A stretch of 35,824 nucleotides of DNA from Halobacteriales archaeon QS_5_68_33 (GCA_003023785.1 PXRS01000021.1:1-35824), one strand, 5' to 3'. Positions 15,259-24,041 are shown, numbered from the stretch's first letter. Program-made: numbers and translations. The notes: a model not told the origin generated them from the letters alone.

Positions 15259-16488
15259 ATGCCAGGTGACCCCTCCGGAGAGCGTCGGTTCACGTTCGAC
15301 TACGACCCCGGCGAGTTGCGTTGCGGGCGCGGCTGTGTCGCCGACCTGGACGACGCTCTCGCCGACCGGGACCTCGACAGCGCGCTCGTCGTAACGGGGA
15401 CGAACGTCGGCGCGAACCGCGCCGTGATCGACCCGGTCGAGGCGGGCCTGGGCGAGCGCCTCGCGGGCGTGTTCGACGAGACCACCCCCGAGAAGTCCCT
15501 CGCGACCGGCCTCGCGGCGGCCCGACAGGTCCGCGCGGCGGACATCGACGCGCTGGTCGCCGTCGGGAGCGGCAGCAGCCTCGACGTCTCGAAGGTCGCG
15601 AGCGCGCTGGGGAGCCACGACGACCCCGGCGCAGCGGCCGAGCGCGCGGTCGAGACGGGTGCGGTCCCGGTTGCCGAGGACGGCGACCCGACGCCGGTCG
15701 TGGCGGTCCCGACGACGCTCGCCGGGGCCGACCTGTCGGTCCTCGCGGGCGTAAACCTCTCGCTCGACCCCACGGGGACACCCGACGAGGCGATCCCCGG
15801 CGGCGGCGTCAGCGACGGCCGCCTGATGCCGACCGCGCTCCGCTACGACCCCGCGCTGTTCGAGACCACGCCGAAGGGCGTGCTCTGTGCCTCGGCGATG
15901 AACGGCTTCGACAAGGCCGTCGAGTGTCTCTACTCCCCCCACGCGACGCCCGTGACCGATGGCACGGCCGTGCGGGCGCTCTCGCTCGCGTCCTCGGGGT
16001 TCGAGACGCTCCCCGAAGACGATATGGACGAGCGAAAGCTCTACGAGGCGGTCGCGGGGGTCGTCTGCGCGCAGTACGGCATCTCGACGACCGGCGCCTA
16101 CCGCGCCTCCGTCATCCACGCGTTCGGTCACGGGCTCGACGGCTACGGGATCCACCAGGGCACCGCCCACGGCATCCTCGCGCCCCACGTCCTCCGCCAT
16201 CTCTTCGAGGAGGTCGACGGCCGCCGTGACCTGCTCGCCCGGGGTCTCGGGGTATACGACGAGGACGCGACCGACGCGGAACTCGCCGACCGGGTCGTCG
16301 ATGCGGTCGCGGGTATCAGCGACGACCTCGGCCTGCCGTCGCGCCTCCGCGATATCGAGGGGGTCTCTCGCGAGGACTTCCCCGGGATCGCCGAGGTCGT
16401 CGCCACGGACAGTTTTCTCGACAGTGCGCCCGAGGGACTCGACCTCGACACCGACGACGTCGTCGACCTTCTCGACGAGGCCCGGTGA
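15259..16488 (+). CDS. iron-containing alcohol dehydrogenase family protein
   Basis: A 409-aa member of the Fe-ADH/glycerol dehydrogenase-like superfamily, NAD(P)-dependent oxidoreductases for alcohols or aldehydes. The nucleotide-binding half has VAVGSGSSLDVSK (the GGGSxxD equivalent) and VVAVPTTLAGADLS; the helical half carries metal ligands in NGFDKAVEC and in the family signature HAFGHGLDGYGIHQGTAHG, with several histidines. The family is broad, so the substrate cannot be stated. ATG 15259 lies about 25 nt from a TATA-like ACTTATGAT (15228-15236), consistent with a leaderless transcript. An aldo/keto reductase converges on it with a 28-bp gap. MITE A2 lies upstream. Confidence 0.85.
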   Translation: MPGDPSGERRFTFDYDPGELRCGRGCVADLDDALADRDLDSALVVTGTNVGANRAVIDPVEAGLGERLAGVFDETTPEKSLATGLAAARQVRAADIDALVAVGSGSSLDVSKVASALGSHDDPGAAAERAVETGAVPVAEDGDPTPVVAVPTTLAGADLSVLAGVNLSLDPTGTPDEAIPGGGVSDGRLMPTALRYDPALFETTPKGVLCASAMNGFDKAVECLYSPHATPVTDGTAVRALSLASSGFETLPEDDMDERKLYEAVAGVVCAQYGISTTGAYRASVIHAFGHGLDGYGIHQGTAHGILAPHVLRHLFEEVDGRRDLLARGLGVYDEDATDAELADRVVDAVAGISDDLGLPSRLRDIEGVSREDFPGIAEVVATDSFLDSAPEGLDLDTDDVVDLLDEAR

Positions 16489-16516
16489 GTCGGCCGAAAA
16501 CCCGCTTCCCGTCGGG

Positions 16517-17488
16517 TTAGTGCCCGATGATGGGCTGTGGCTCGTAGGGCTCTTCGAGGTACTCGACGTCCGATCCCGAGAGGTCGATCTCCAGGGCCTC
16601 GACGGCCTGTTCCAGGTGTTCGACGCTGGAGGTGCCGACGATGGGCGCGTCGACGTGCTCGTTCCCGTACTGCCAGGCGAGCGCGGTCTGGGCCATCGTC
16701 ACGTCGTAGTCGGCGGCGAGTTCCTGGAGACGCTCGTTGATCTCCCGGCCGCCGCCGCGCTCGTACTCGGGCGTCGGGTTGTGGTGGTTCCCGGGGTCGC
16801 CACGGGTCGTACGCTCGAGTTCGTCGAAGGGACGGGCGAGAAAGCCCTGTCCGAGTGGTCCCCACGGGATGACGCCGACGTCGTTCGCGTCGCAGAGCGG
16901 CAGCATGTCGCGTTCCTCCTCGCGGTAGGCGACGTGGTAGTGGTTCTGCATCGTCCCGTAGGAGACCAGCCCCTCCCGCTCGCTGGTCCGCAGGCGGTCG
17001 GCGAGTTCGTGGGCATACATCGAGGAGGTGCCGACGTGGCGCACGTCGCCCCGGCGGACCAGGTCGTCCAGCGTCCGGAGCGTCGTCTCCGGCGGCGTGT
17101 CGGGGTCGACGCGGTGGGTCTGGTAGAGGTCGATGGTATCGACGCCGAGTCGCTCCTTGCTGGCGGCGACCTCCTGCTCGATGGTCTTTCGCGACAGCCC
17201 CGAGGCGTTGGGGTGGTCCTCCCCGACGGGGAAGCGGACCTTCGTGGCGATGACGTGTTCGTCGCGGTCGTGGTCGGCGAGCACGTCGCCGAGGATCTCC
17301 TCGCTCTCGCCGTCCGAGTAGGCGTTGGCGGTGTCGAAGAAGTTCACGCCCAGTTCGATGGCGCGCTCGATCACCTCGCGGCCCCCTTCCTCGTCGAGCA
17401 TCCAGGGCTCCTCGCTGCCGAAGCTCATACAGCCGAGACACACCTGCGAGACCTCCATGCCGGTCGAACCGAGCGTGGTGTACTCCAT
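16517..17488 (-). CDS. aldo/keto reductase
   Basis: A 323-aa NADPH-dependent aldo/keto reductase of the (beta/alpha)8 type, cytoplasmic. The catalytic tetrad is visible: Asp and Tyr in FFDTANAYSDG, Lys in IATKVRFPVG and His in YQTHRVDPDTP. NADP-binding elements GVIPWGPLGQGFLA and VGTSSVEHLEQAVEAL lie near the C-terminus. It is closest in outline to the YajO/AKR11-13-like group with LGCMSFG near the N-terminus. The natural substrate is unknown. ATG 17488 starts the first strand MEYTTLGSTG; the long in-frame upstream extension passes through two MITEs and is not coding. Confidence 0.92.
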   Translation of the reverse strand: MEYTTLGSTGMEVSQVCLGCMSFGSEEPWMLDEEGGREVIERAIELGVNFFDTANAYSDGESEEILGDVLADHDRDEHVIATKVRFPVGEDHPNASGLSRKTIEQEVAASKERLGVDTIDLYQTHRVDPDTPPETTLRTLDDLVRRGDVRHVGTSSMYAHELADRLRTSEREGLVSYGTMQNHYHVAYREEERDMLPLCDANDVGVIPWGPLGQGFLARPFDELERTTRGDPGNHHNPTPEYERGGGREINERLQELAADYDVTMAQTALAWQYGNEHVDAPIVGTSSVEHLEQAVEALEIDLSGSDVEYLEEPYEPQPIIGH

Positions 17489-17562
17489 ACCCGCCCTTGG
17501 GCGAGCGGGCACATAGCCTTGGAGGAAGCGGCGACTCGCGGCGACTTCTCCGTCGACAGTCA

Positions 17563-17641
17563 TACTGCCGGCTGTAACTTCGTGAAGACGTTCGCCGCCC
17601 CGGGGCGACGAAATACCGGTACATCGGTGCAACCGACCGCA
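17563..17641. mobile_element. chimeric MITE-like element B2 (B left half, C right half)
   Basis: A 79-bp element. The left half TACTGCCGGCTGTAACTT and the GCCGCCCCGGGGC centre match family B (B1, 2165), while the right half GAAATACCGGTACATCG...CCGACCGCA matches family C (C2, 28252). The two termini therefore differ. Flanks are TCA on the left and TGA on the right, which do not match, consistent with an element formed by recombination rather than simple insertion. Confidence 0.75.
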
Positions 17642-17814
17642 TGACGGCTTTTGTCGGGAACATCCGGTTCGTGGAAGCTCCCGTCGGGACGGTCTCAAGT
17701 TCCGCGCGCCGGCTCTCGTCGAGGACTGGCACGTCCGGGGCTGGCACGCCACGGACACGGGCGGCCCGACCGCCGGGCGGACCCGGTCGGGTCCCGTCCT
17801 CTCCGCCTCCCTCA

Positions 17815-17922
17815 TACTGTCGGACACAAGTGATGCCACCGCTCCGGTGACCGTTTCGGGGTCTTCGAGATGCATGTCCCCGAACGTCAACGAGCACGTT
17901 CACGTACTTGTATCCGACAGTA
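17815..17922. mobile_element. MITE-like element A3
   Basis: A 108-bp family A copy flanked by TCA on both sides (17812-17814, 17923-17925). The right TCA is, on the minus strand, the TGA stop codon of the ManD-like gene. Between B2 and A3 (17645-17811) no gene is seen. Confidence 0.92.
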
Positions 17923-19065
17923 TCACCAGTCGGCGACGCTGCCGTCTTCGTGGCGGACGGTCGGAAGGTGGCTCCGCTCGTAGTCGTACTCCCGGGCGGC
18001 CTCGCGGTCGACCTCGATGCCGAGGCCAGGGTCGTCGGGAACGTCCAACCCGCCGACGGACTCGTCCAGCGTCGCCCCGCCCGCGAACACGTCGGTGACG
18101 GCGTCGCCGTAGACCTCGGCGTAGTCGGTGAACTCCTGGACGCCGAAGTTCGGGACGGACAGGTCGACGTGGACGCTGGCGGCCTGGCCGACCGGCGAGA
18201 GGTCCGGCGGGCCGTGGAACGCCGTCTCGACGTAGTGGTGTTCCGCGACCGTCGCGAGTTTCGACGCCGCGGTGATCCCGCCGACGTGGGCCAGGTCCAC
18301 CCGGAGGAAATCGACGAGGCGGTCCTCTATCAGCGGGCGCATCTCCCAGGGGTCGGTGAACAGTTCGCCCGTCGCCAGCGGGACGGTCGTCGCCTGTCGA
18401 AGGTCCGCGAAGACGTCCTTGTTCTCGGGGCGCAGCGGGTCCTCCAGGAAGCAGAGGTCGGCCGGTTCGAGGCCGGTCGCGATCCGGCGGGCCTCCCGGG
18501 GGCCGGCGCGGCCGTGCACGTCCACGATGAGTTCGGGGGCCGGCCCGAGTCGCTCGCGGACCTCGTTCACTCCGTCGACGACGCGGGCGACATCGAGGTA
18601 GGTGTCGCCGCTGCCGACATTGACCCGGAGGTGGTCGATCCCCCGGTCGAGCGCGGCCTCGGCGTTTTCCACGATGTCGTCGACGCGCTCGGCGCCGCAG
18701 CGGGTGTAGACCGTGGCGTACTCGCGGGTCCGCCCGCCGAGCATGTCGTATACCGGGACGCCCGCCGCCCTGCCCTTGAGGTCCCACAGTGCCGTGTCCA
18801 CGCCGGAGAGGGCGCTGTCGAGGACCGGTCCGCCCCGCCAGTAGGTCCCACGGAAGAGGGACTGCCAGGCGTCTTCGACGCGACTGGCGTCCCGGCCGTC
18901 GAGTTCGGGAAGGACGTGCTCGGCGAGCGCCGCTTCGACGGCCTTCTCGCGGCCGTTGAGGGTGGCGTCGCCCCACCCGACGAGGCCGTCGGCGGTTTCG
19001 AGGCGGACGAGGACGTAGTTGCGACCCGGGCGGGTCAGCAGAACGTCGGCGTGTCTGATCTCCAT
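17923..19065 (-). CDS. enolase-superfamily sugar acid dehydratase (ManD/RspA-like)
   Basis: A 380-aa enolase-superfamily enzyme of the mandelate racemase subgroup, most like D-mannonate dehydratase/RspA, which dehydrate sugar acids to 2-keto-3-deoxy acids using Mg2+. The capping domain has RPGRNYVLVRLETADG, GDATLNGRE and RGTYWRGGPV, all ManD-like. Metal ligands are Asp182 (with His184, VDVHG), Glu208 (FLEDP) and Glu234 (ATGELF), and His284 lies in FHGPPDLSPVG, again as in ManD. The segment after TVYTRCG is short and lacks the long active-site loop of true ManD enzymes, so specificity may differ. ATG 19065 begins the first strand. The TGA stop is the target trinucleotide of MITE A3. Confidence 0.85.
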   Translation of the reverse strand: MEIRHADVLLTRPGRNYVLVRLETADGLVGWGDATLNGREKAVEAALAEHVLPELDGRDASRVEDAWQSLFRGTYWRGGPVLDSALSGVDTALWDLKGRAAGVPVYDMLGGRTREYATVYTRCGAERVDDIVENAEAALDRGIDHLRVNVGSGDTYLDVARVVDGVNEVRERLGPAPELIVDVHGRAGPREARRIATGLEPADLCFLEDPLRPENKDVFADLRQATTVPLATGELFTDPWEMRPLIEDRLVDFLRVDLAHVGGITAASKLATVAEHHYVETAFHGPPDLSPVGQAASVHVDLSVPNFGVQEFTDYAEVYGDAVTDVFAGGATLDESVGGLDVPDDPGLGIEVDREAAREYDYERSHLPTVRHEDGSVADW

Positions 19066-19196
19066 GGCGAGCGCTCGGTCCGAGCGGTCATCAAGCCGGG
19101 TATCACCCCCCACATCTGCCGGGTGTGCGGATGGCCGGGAAGACCGGGCCCCCCGGAGACGACGGTTTCAAGCCGTCGCCGGCCGACCGGTCGGGT

Positions 19197-19820
19197 ATGG
19201 ATCAGGAGGCCTTTCTCGACGCGGTGCGCGAGGACAACAGGACGGCGCTCTCCCGGCTGGGCGCCTCGAAGGCGCTGTACGCCGACACCGCCGGGGAGAT
19301 GGACGACGGGAGCGTCCTGGCGGCGGCGGGCGACCGCGCCCACCACGCCGCCGAGACCTTCGGAGCGTGGGCTGACGACGAGACCGACCCCGACGCGGCC
19401 GACCTGTTCGCGGCGGCCGCCGAGACCGGACGGGACCATGTCGAGACCATCGCCGGGGAACACGGCGACTACGACCCGGGCGAGGTGCCCGCGGTCCAGA
19501 CCCACCTCCGAGGCGTCGAGGGGACCGTCGAGCGCCTGGGCGCGTTCGTCGGGTGGGCGCTCGCGGCGGGGAACAACACCGACCAGGTGGTCGGCTACTT
19601 CGTCGGGCAGGCGAGTCCGGGGACGGCGAGCACGTTCCGCGACGTGAGCGACGACCACGACGAACACGTCGACAGCGCGGGGGCGGTGCTCGCGGACGCC
19701 CGCAAAGAAGGCGACTGGGAGCGCGCCCGCGAGGCGGCTGGCGCGGCCATCGAGGCCGACTACGACGACTACTTCGAGACGCTGGAGTCGCTGGGCGTCA
19801 ACCCCAAACCCGTCTGCTGA
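19197..19820 (+). CDS. conserved haloarchaeal helical protein (rubrerythrin/ferritin-like by outline)
   Basis: A 207-aa, acidic, alanine-rich, nearly all-helical protein belonging to a family common in haloarchaea and variously annotated as rubrerythrin-like or transcription antitermination protein; neither label is supported by a visible motif. It opens MDQEAFLDAVREDNRTALSR, then LGASKALYADTAGEMDDG and repeated amphipathic helices (AAAGDRAHHAAETFGAWADD; GWALAAGNNTDQVVGYFVGQ). Helices with scattered Glu and His recall a ferritin-like bundle but a di-iron ExxH pattern is not clear. ATG 19197 starts the conserved region. It ends in NPKPVC-TGA, with the TGA also serving as the flank of the truncated MITE A4. 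Confidence 0.7.
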   Translation: MDQEAFLDAVREDNRTALSRLGASKALYADTAGEMDDGSVLAAAGDRAHHAAETFGAWADDETDPDAADLFAAAAETGRDHVETIAGEHGDYDPGEVPAVQTHLRGVEGTVERLGAFVGWALAAGNNTDQVVGYFVGQASPGTASTFRDVSDDHDEHVDSAGAVLADARKEGDWERAREAAGAAIEADYDDYFETLESLGVNPKPVC

Positions 19821-19867
19821 TACTGTCGGACACACGGACGTGAACGTGTTCGTCGACGTCCGGAACC
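19821..19867. mobile_element. truncated MITE-like element A4
   Basis: About 47 bp of family A in the reverse orientation relative to A1-A3: TACTGTCGGACACA, then (after a 2-bp gap) ACGTGAACGTG and CGTCGACGT. The remaining part, including the other terminus, is missing. It begins directly after the TGA stop (19818-19820) of the preceding gene and ends about 37 bp before the uvrB start, so uvrB expression DNA replaces the lost half. Confidence 0.75.
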
Positions 19868-19903
19868 GCACGCCTCAAGGGGCGCCGCGACTAGGTTCCA
19901 CCG

Positions 19904-22012
19904 ATGAGCGACACCGGTTCCAGCGGCCCCCTCTCGCCCGACCGGCCCGACGCCGAGAAGCCGTTCCGCGTCGACGCCCCCTTCGACCCCGCGGGCGACC
20001 AGCCCGACGCCATCGAGGGGCTGGTCGCGGGGTTCGAGCGCGAGGGCTACGACAAGCAGACCCTGCTCGGCGTGACGGGGTCGGGCAAGACCAACACCGT
20101 CTCCTGGGTGGTCGAGGAGCTCCAGCAGCCCACCCTCGTGATCGCCCACAACAAGACCCTCGCCGCGCAACTGTACGAGGAGTTCCGCGAGTTGTTCCCG
20201 GACAACGCCGTCGAATATTTCGTCTCGTACTACGACTACTACCAGCCCGAGGCCTACGTCGAGCAGACCGACACCTACATCGACAAGGACGCCTCCATCA
20301 ACGACGAGATAGACAGGTTGCGCCACTCGGCGACCCGCTCGCTCCTGACGCGGGACGACGTCATCGTCGTCTCGTCAGTGTCGTGCATCTACGGGCTGGG
20401 CGACCCGCGCAACTACGTCGACATGTCTCTGCGCCTGGCGGTCGGCCAGGCGATCGACCGCGACGAACTGCTCGCCCGACTGGTGGACCTGAACTACGAG
20501 CGCAACGACGTCGATTTCACGCAGGGCACGTTCCGGGTGCGGGGCGACACCGTCGAAATCTACCCGATGTACGGCCGCTACGCCGTTCGCGTCGAGTTCT
20601 GGGGCGACGAGATCGACCGCATGTTGAAGATCGACCCCCTGGAGGGCGAGGTGAAATCCAACGAACCCGCCGTGCTGGTCCACCCCGCCGAGCACTACTC
20701 AATCCCCGAGAAACGCCTGGAACGGGCCATCGAGGAGGTCGAGGAGCTGAAAGAGCAACGCGTCGGGCACTTCGAGCGCCAGGGCGACCACGTCGCCGCC
20801 CAGCGGATCGAGGAGCGGACCACCTTCGACCTGGAGATGATGCGCGAGACGGGCTACTGCTCGGGCATCGAGAACTACTCCGTCCACCTCTCCGACCGTG
20901 AGTCGGGCGAACCGCCCTACACCCTCCTCGATTATTTCCCCGAGGACTTCCTGACTGTCATCGACGAGTCCCACCAGACCGTCCCCCAGGTCCGCGGCCA
21001 GTTCGAGGGCGACCGCTCCCGGAAGGAATCGCTCATCGAGAACGGTTTTCGCCTCCCGACGGCCTACGACAACCGCCCGCTCACGTTCGAGGAGTTCGAG
21101 GAAAAGACCGACCGGACGCTGTACGTCTCCGCGACGCCGGGCGACTACGAGCGCGAGCAGTCGCGCCAGGTCGTCGAACAGATCGTCCGGCCGACTCATC
21201 TGGTCGACCCCGCGGTCGAGGTCGCGCCGGCGGAGGGGCAGGTCGACGACCTCCTGGAGCGGATCGACGACCGGGTCGAGCGGGAGACGCCAGCGGCGTC
21301 CCCGGAAAGCGGCAAGGCCGCTGGAGAGCGCGTGCTGGTGACGACGCTCACCAAGCGGATGGCCGAGGACCTGACCGAGTACCTCGGCGAAGCAGGGGTG
21401 GACGTCGAGTACATGCACGACGAGACGGACACCCTGGAGCGACACGAACTCGTCCGGTCGCTCCGCCTCGGCGAGATCGATGTCCTCGTCGGGATCAACC
21501 TCCTGCGGGAGGGGCTGGACATCCCCGAGGTGTCGCTGGTCGCGATCCTCGACGCCGACCAGGAGGGTTTTCTCCGCTCGGAGACGACCCTGGTCCAGAC
21601 GATGGGGCGCGCGGCACGGAACGTCAACGGCGAGGTCGTGCTGTACGCCGACGACGTGAGCGACGCCATGCAGCTGGCGATGGACGAGACCAACCGCCGC
21701 CGCCGCATTCAGGAGGAGTACAACGAAGAGCACGGCTTCGAGCCACAGACCATCGAGAAGGAGGTCGGCGAGTCCTCGCTACCCGGGTCGAAGACCGAGA
21801 CGGGCGGGGCGTCCTCGCTCGACCCCGCGGACGGGGAGGAAGCGGCCCGTGCCATCGAACACCTGGAGGAGCGCATGCAGGAGGCCGCCGACAACCTGGA
21901 GTTCGAACTCGCGGCGGACATCCGCGACCGCATCCACGAGCTGCGCGAGGAGTACGAACTCGCCGGGGACGACGAGGAGGGCGTCGTCCCCGAACCGGTC
22001 GACGAATTTTAG
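19904..22012 (+). CDS. uvrB: excinuclease ABC subunit B
   Basis: UvrB, the damage-verifying helicase-like subunit of UvrABC nucleotide excision repair, acting on DNA with UvrA and UvrC. The 702-aa product is complete: Walker [11 protein letters not shown] at residues 56-65, [10 protein letters not shown], the beta-hairpin region [13 protein letters not shown] near residue 107, the DESHQTVPQ helicase motif [34 protein letters not shown] (motif VI), and a C-terminal UVR domain ([20 protein letters not shown]). An acidic linker typical of halophiles precedes the UVR domain. ATG 19904 gives a short acidic leader before [16 protein letters not shown]. No uvrA or uvrC is in the window. Confidence 0.98.
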   Translation: MSDTGSSGPLSPDRPDAEKPFRVDAPFDPAGDQPDAIEGLVAGFEREGYDKQTLLGVTGSGKTNTVSWVVEELQQPTLVIAHNKTLAAQLYEEFRELFPDNAVEYFVSYYDYYQPEAYVEQTDTYIDKDASINDEIDRLRHSATRSLLTRDDVIVVSSVSCIYGLGDPRNYVDMSLRLAVGQAIDRDELLARLVDLNYERNDVDFTQGTFRVRGDTVEIYPMYGRYAVRVEFWGDEIDRMLKIDPLEGEVKSNEPAVLVHPAEHYSIPEKRLERAIEEVEELKEQRVGHFERQGDHVAAQRIEERTTFDLEMMRETGYCSGIENYSVHLSDRESGEPPYTLLDYFPEDFLTVIDESHQTVPQVRGQFEGDRSRKESLIENGFRLPTAYDNRPLTFEEFEEKTDRTLYVSATPGDYEREQSRQVVEQIVRPTHLVDPAVEVAPAEGQVDDLLERIDDRVERETPAASPESGKAAGERVLVTTLTKRMAEDLTEYLGEAGVDVEYMHDETDTLERHELVRSLRLGEIDVLVGINLLREGLDIPEVSLVAILDADQEGFLRSETTLVQTMGRAARNVNGEVVLYADDVSDAMQLAMDETNRRRRIQEEYNEEHGFEPQTIEKEVGESSLPGSKTETGGASSLDPADGEEAARAIEHLEERMQEAADNLEFELAADIRDRIHELREEYELAGDDEEGVVPEPVDEF

Positions 22013-22056
22013 AGGAGATAGTCGGTTCGGGACCGTCCTCGGGGACGTCAGGGCGG

Positions 22057-23004
22057 TCAGTGCCCGTGTGCAGCGACGTGTGTTCGGTTCTCGTAGGTCG
22101 AGCAACATTCGACGGTAGCGTGGTCGACGCCGTGGTCGGCCAGCACCGCGTGGACGCGGGCGTTGACGTCCTCGGCGGCCGCCAGCGTCTCGACCGACGC
22201 CTCCACGTGGACCGTCGCGACCGTGAGCTGGCTGCAGACCTGCCACGCGTGCAGGTCCGTGACCCCGGAGACGCCCTCGACCGCCAGCAGGGCGTCCCGG
22301 AGGCCGTCGGTGTCGACCGGCGTCTTCAGGAAGAAGACGGCGCCGCTCTCCCGGAGGACTCGCACGGCCGACCAGGCGACAAGACCGCCGACAACGAGGG
22401 CCGCCCCGGGGTCGACCGCCCGGACGCCCGTGAACTCGACGGCCAGCACCGAGACGATGACGACGACCGACCCGCCGGCGTCGCCCAGCAGGTGATAGAG
22501 CGCGCCCCGCTCGTTGAGGCTCATCTCCTTGCCTTCGAGCACCAGGACGGACCCGACGTTGACGACGAGGCCACCGACCGCGATGGCGAGCGTCGGTCCG
22601 GTGCCGATGGCCACCGGGTCGAGAAACCGCCGGTAGGACTCCCAGAGGATGTACCCGACCATCGGCAACAGGAACAGTCCGTTGAGAAAGGCCGCGAGCG
22701 GTTCGATCCTGTGCAGGCCATAGGTCCACTCGTCGCCGGCGTCGACCCGTTCGGCGACGGCCGCGGCCGCGAACGCCATCACGTACGCGAGCGCGTCGAA
22801 CAGCATGTGGACCGCGTCGCTCACCAGCGCCACCGACCCGAAGGCCAGCCCCCCCGCGAGTTCGACGACGAACCCGACCAGGTTGATCGCCGCGACCGCC
22901 GCGAGTTTCCGGCTGCTCGACCCCGTTGTGTCGTGGTCGTGCTCGCCTGCGTCGGCGTCCGGTCCGCCACCGGCCTGTATCTCCGGCGATTCGCTGTCGG
23001 CCAT
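22057..23004 (-). CDS. cation diffusion facilitator (CzcD/ZitB-like)
   Basis: A 315-aa CDF family exporter, probably of Zn2+ or related divalent metals, acting as a proton antiporter in the cell membrane. After a His/Asp-rich cytoplasmic N-terminus (GEHDHDTTGS) come six predicted membrane helices. The metal site is visible as SDAVHMLFDALAY in helix 2 and HLLGDAGGSVVVI in helix 5 (Asp/His, His/Asp pairs). The cytosolic C-terminal domain contains DLHAWQVCSQLTVATVHVE and ends His-rich (VAAHGH). ATG 23004 sits 22-32 nt from a TATA-like box at 23026-23036. The metal specificity is inference from the family. Confidence 0.92.
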   Translation of the reverse strand: MADSESPEIQAGGGPDADAGEHDHDTTGSSSRKLAAVAAINLVGFVVELAGGLAFGSVALVSDAVHMLFDALAYVMAFAAAAVAERVDAGDEWTYGLHRIEPLAAFLNGLFLLPMVGYILWESYRRFLDPVAIGTGPTLAIAVGGLVVNVGSVLVLEGKEMSLNERGALYHLLGDAGGSVVVIVSVLAVEFTGVRAVDPGAALVVGGLVAWSAVRVLRESGAVFFLKTPVDTDGLRDALLAVEGVSGVTDLHAWQVCSQLTVATVHVEASVETLAAAEDVNARVHAVLADHGVDHATVECCSTYENRTHVAAHGH

Positions 23005-23025
23005 CACCCGGTTGCAGTTCCGGGG

Positions 23026-23036
23026 TCTTATCAAAT
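23026..23036 (-). promoter_or_regulatory. TATA-like box for the CDF gene
   Basis: ATTTGATAAGA on the minus strand, 22-32 nt before the start codon, in an AT-rich stretch. A near copy, ATTTAATAAGAC, lies 65 bp further upstream at 23090-23101; it may be a second promoter or part of a repeated regulator site for metal control. Confidence 0.5.
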
Positions 23037-23108
23037 CTACTGCTATCGGGCGCCGATCTGGGACCAAATATTGATGATACTTAGCAGCCGTCTTATTAAA
23101 TCGAGCGC

Positions 23109-23155
23109 TCGGTCGTAGATCAGTTCCGGATTTCGTCGAACCGGTCGGCGACGTC
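23109..23155. mobile_element. truncated MITE-like element C4
   Basis: About 42-47 bp matching the left part of family C, closest to C3 at 34515 (CGATCAGTTCCGGATGTCGT there, AGATCAGTTCCGGATTTCGT here, then CGAACCGGTCGGCGA in both). The terminus is eroded (CGGTCG without the TA) and the right half is absent. On the minus strand it forms the end of a 36-codon open frame. Confidence 0.65.
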
Positions 23156-23230
23156 CTTCCGGAGTTCGTTTGCGTTCCGTTGGACGTCCGAACAGAGCGT
23201 GTATACGTTGACCAGCGCGTCACTGGTCAC
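23120..23230 (-). CDS. 36-aa open frame ending in a MITE fragment; possible gene remnant
   Basis: On the minus strand a GTG at 23230, overlapping the end of the amidohydrolase gene, opens a 36-codon frame: VTSDALVNVYTLCSDVQRNA, NELRKDV, then ADRFDEIRN and TGA. Codon third positions are GC-rich like real genes here. The last nine residues and the stop come from the MITE C4 fragment, since the same ADRFD(D/E)IRN frame is readable in C3. It may be the tail of an older gene that acquired its terminus from the element, or chance. No family recognised. Confidence 0.3.
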   Translation of the reverse strand: MTSDALVNVYTLCSDVQRNANELRKDVADRFDEIRN

Positions 23231-24041
23231 CGGCGGGTGCCAGCGCGTCGACGATGCGGCCGGGATTGTTCGAGAACACCTTCCGCATGGCGTCTTTGGG
23301 GACGTCGAGGGTGAGGATCTCCATGACGGCGACGCCGGGATGACAGGCGGGCGTGCCGCTGCCGAACAGGACCCGGTCGGGGTGTTCCATGATCGCCCGT
23401 TCGAGGTGGTCGCGAAACCGGACGAAACTCGTGTCGAGATAGAGGTCGGCGGCGCGGTCCAGCAGGTCGATGCTCTGGGTCATGTACTCGCGGTTCAGCG
23501 GGTAGCCGCCGAAGTGCGCGAGGACGACCGGGAAGTCGTACTTCAGGAGCGTCGCCTCGATGGCCGCCGGCGGGAACCCCACCCCGCCGCGGACGACCGT
23601 CGGCAGGTTCGCGACCGCCAGCCGTTCGAGGACGTCCTCGTCGGGCAGGCCGTCGCGAGCGGGATGGAGCGAGAAGCCGACGAAGCGGTCGTCGTAGGCG
23701 TACTGCTCGATATCCTCGGGCGAGGTATGGTGGTCTTCCCGGCTCGCCGCGAGGTTGCGCAACCGCGCCACGGGCGTGTCGGCGGGGTCGCGGGCGCCGT
23801 TGACCCGTGCCAGCGGGACGAACGGGCGCTCGACGCTCATGCGCGCGATGGCGTTGTTCGCCTTCAGGTACGAGCCGTCGCGCCCGCCCGGCGTGACAAC
23901 CGCCCGGACGACCCCTGCCTGGTGCATCTCGCGCTCCAGGCGCTCGGGGTCACCCAGCCCCTCGCGTCGCCGGCGGCCCTGCGCGGGTTCGAGCCGCGCG
24001 TGGACGTCCACCACCCGGAACCCGTGCTCCAGCTCCAGCAT
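23220..24041 (-). CDS. amidohydrolase-family protein (amidohydrolase 2 type)
   Basis: A 273-aa TIM-barrel protein of the metal-dependent amidohydrolase superfamily, amidohydrolase-2 branch (2-amino-3-carboxymuconate semialdehyde decarboxylase-like). The first strand FRVVDVHARLEP has a DxH variant where the family normally shows DxHxH. Later features are FVGFSLHPARDG, the VVLAHFGGYPLNREY histidine strand, LYLDTSFVRF and VLFGSGTPACHPGV, which contains the position of the catalytic Asp in the family (here GSGTP, without the usual D). Metal binding may thus be reduced. The ATG at 24041 precedes the first strand closely. It diverges from the thermosome gene; 235 bp between them hold the thermosome promoter. 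Confidence 0.75.
   Translation of the reverse strand: MLELEHGFRVVDVHARLEPAQGRRRREGLGDPERLEREMHQAGVVRAVVTPGGRDGSYLKANNAIARMSVERPFVPLARVNGARDPADTPVARLRNLAASREDHHTSPEDIEQYAYDDRFVGFSLHPARDGLPDEDVLERLAVANLPTVVRGGVGFPPAAIEATLLKYDFPVVLAHFGGYPLNREYMTQSIDLLDRAADLYLDTSFVRFRDHLERAIMEHPDRVLFGSGTPACHPGVAVMEILTLDVPKDAMRKVFSNNPGRIVDALAPAGDQ

Noticed and set aside
16489-17890. N-terminal extension of the aldo/keto reductase frame through MITEs B2 and A3
   Set aside because: The extension is encoded by mobile elements and intergenic DNA; the enzyme fold begins at 17488.
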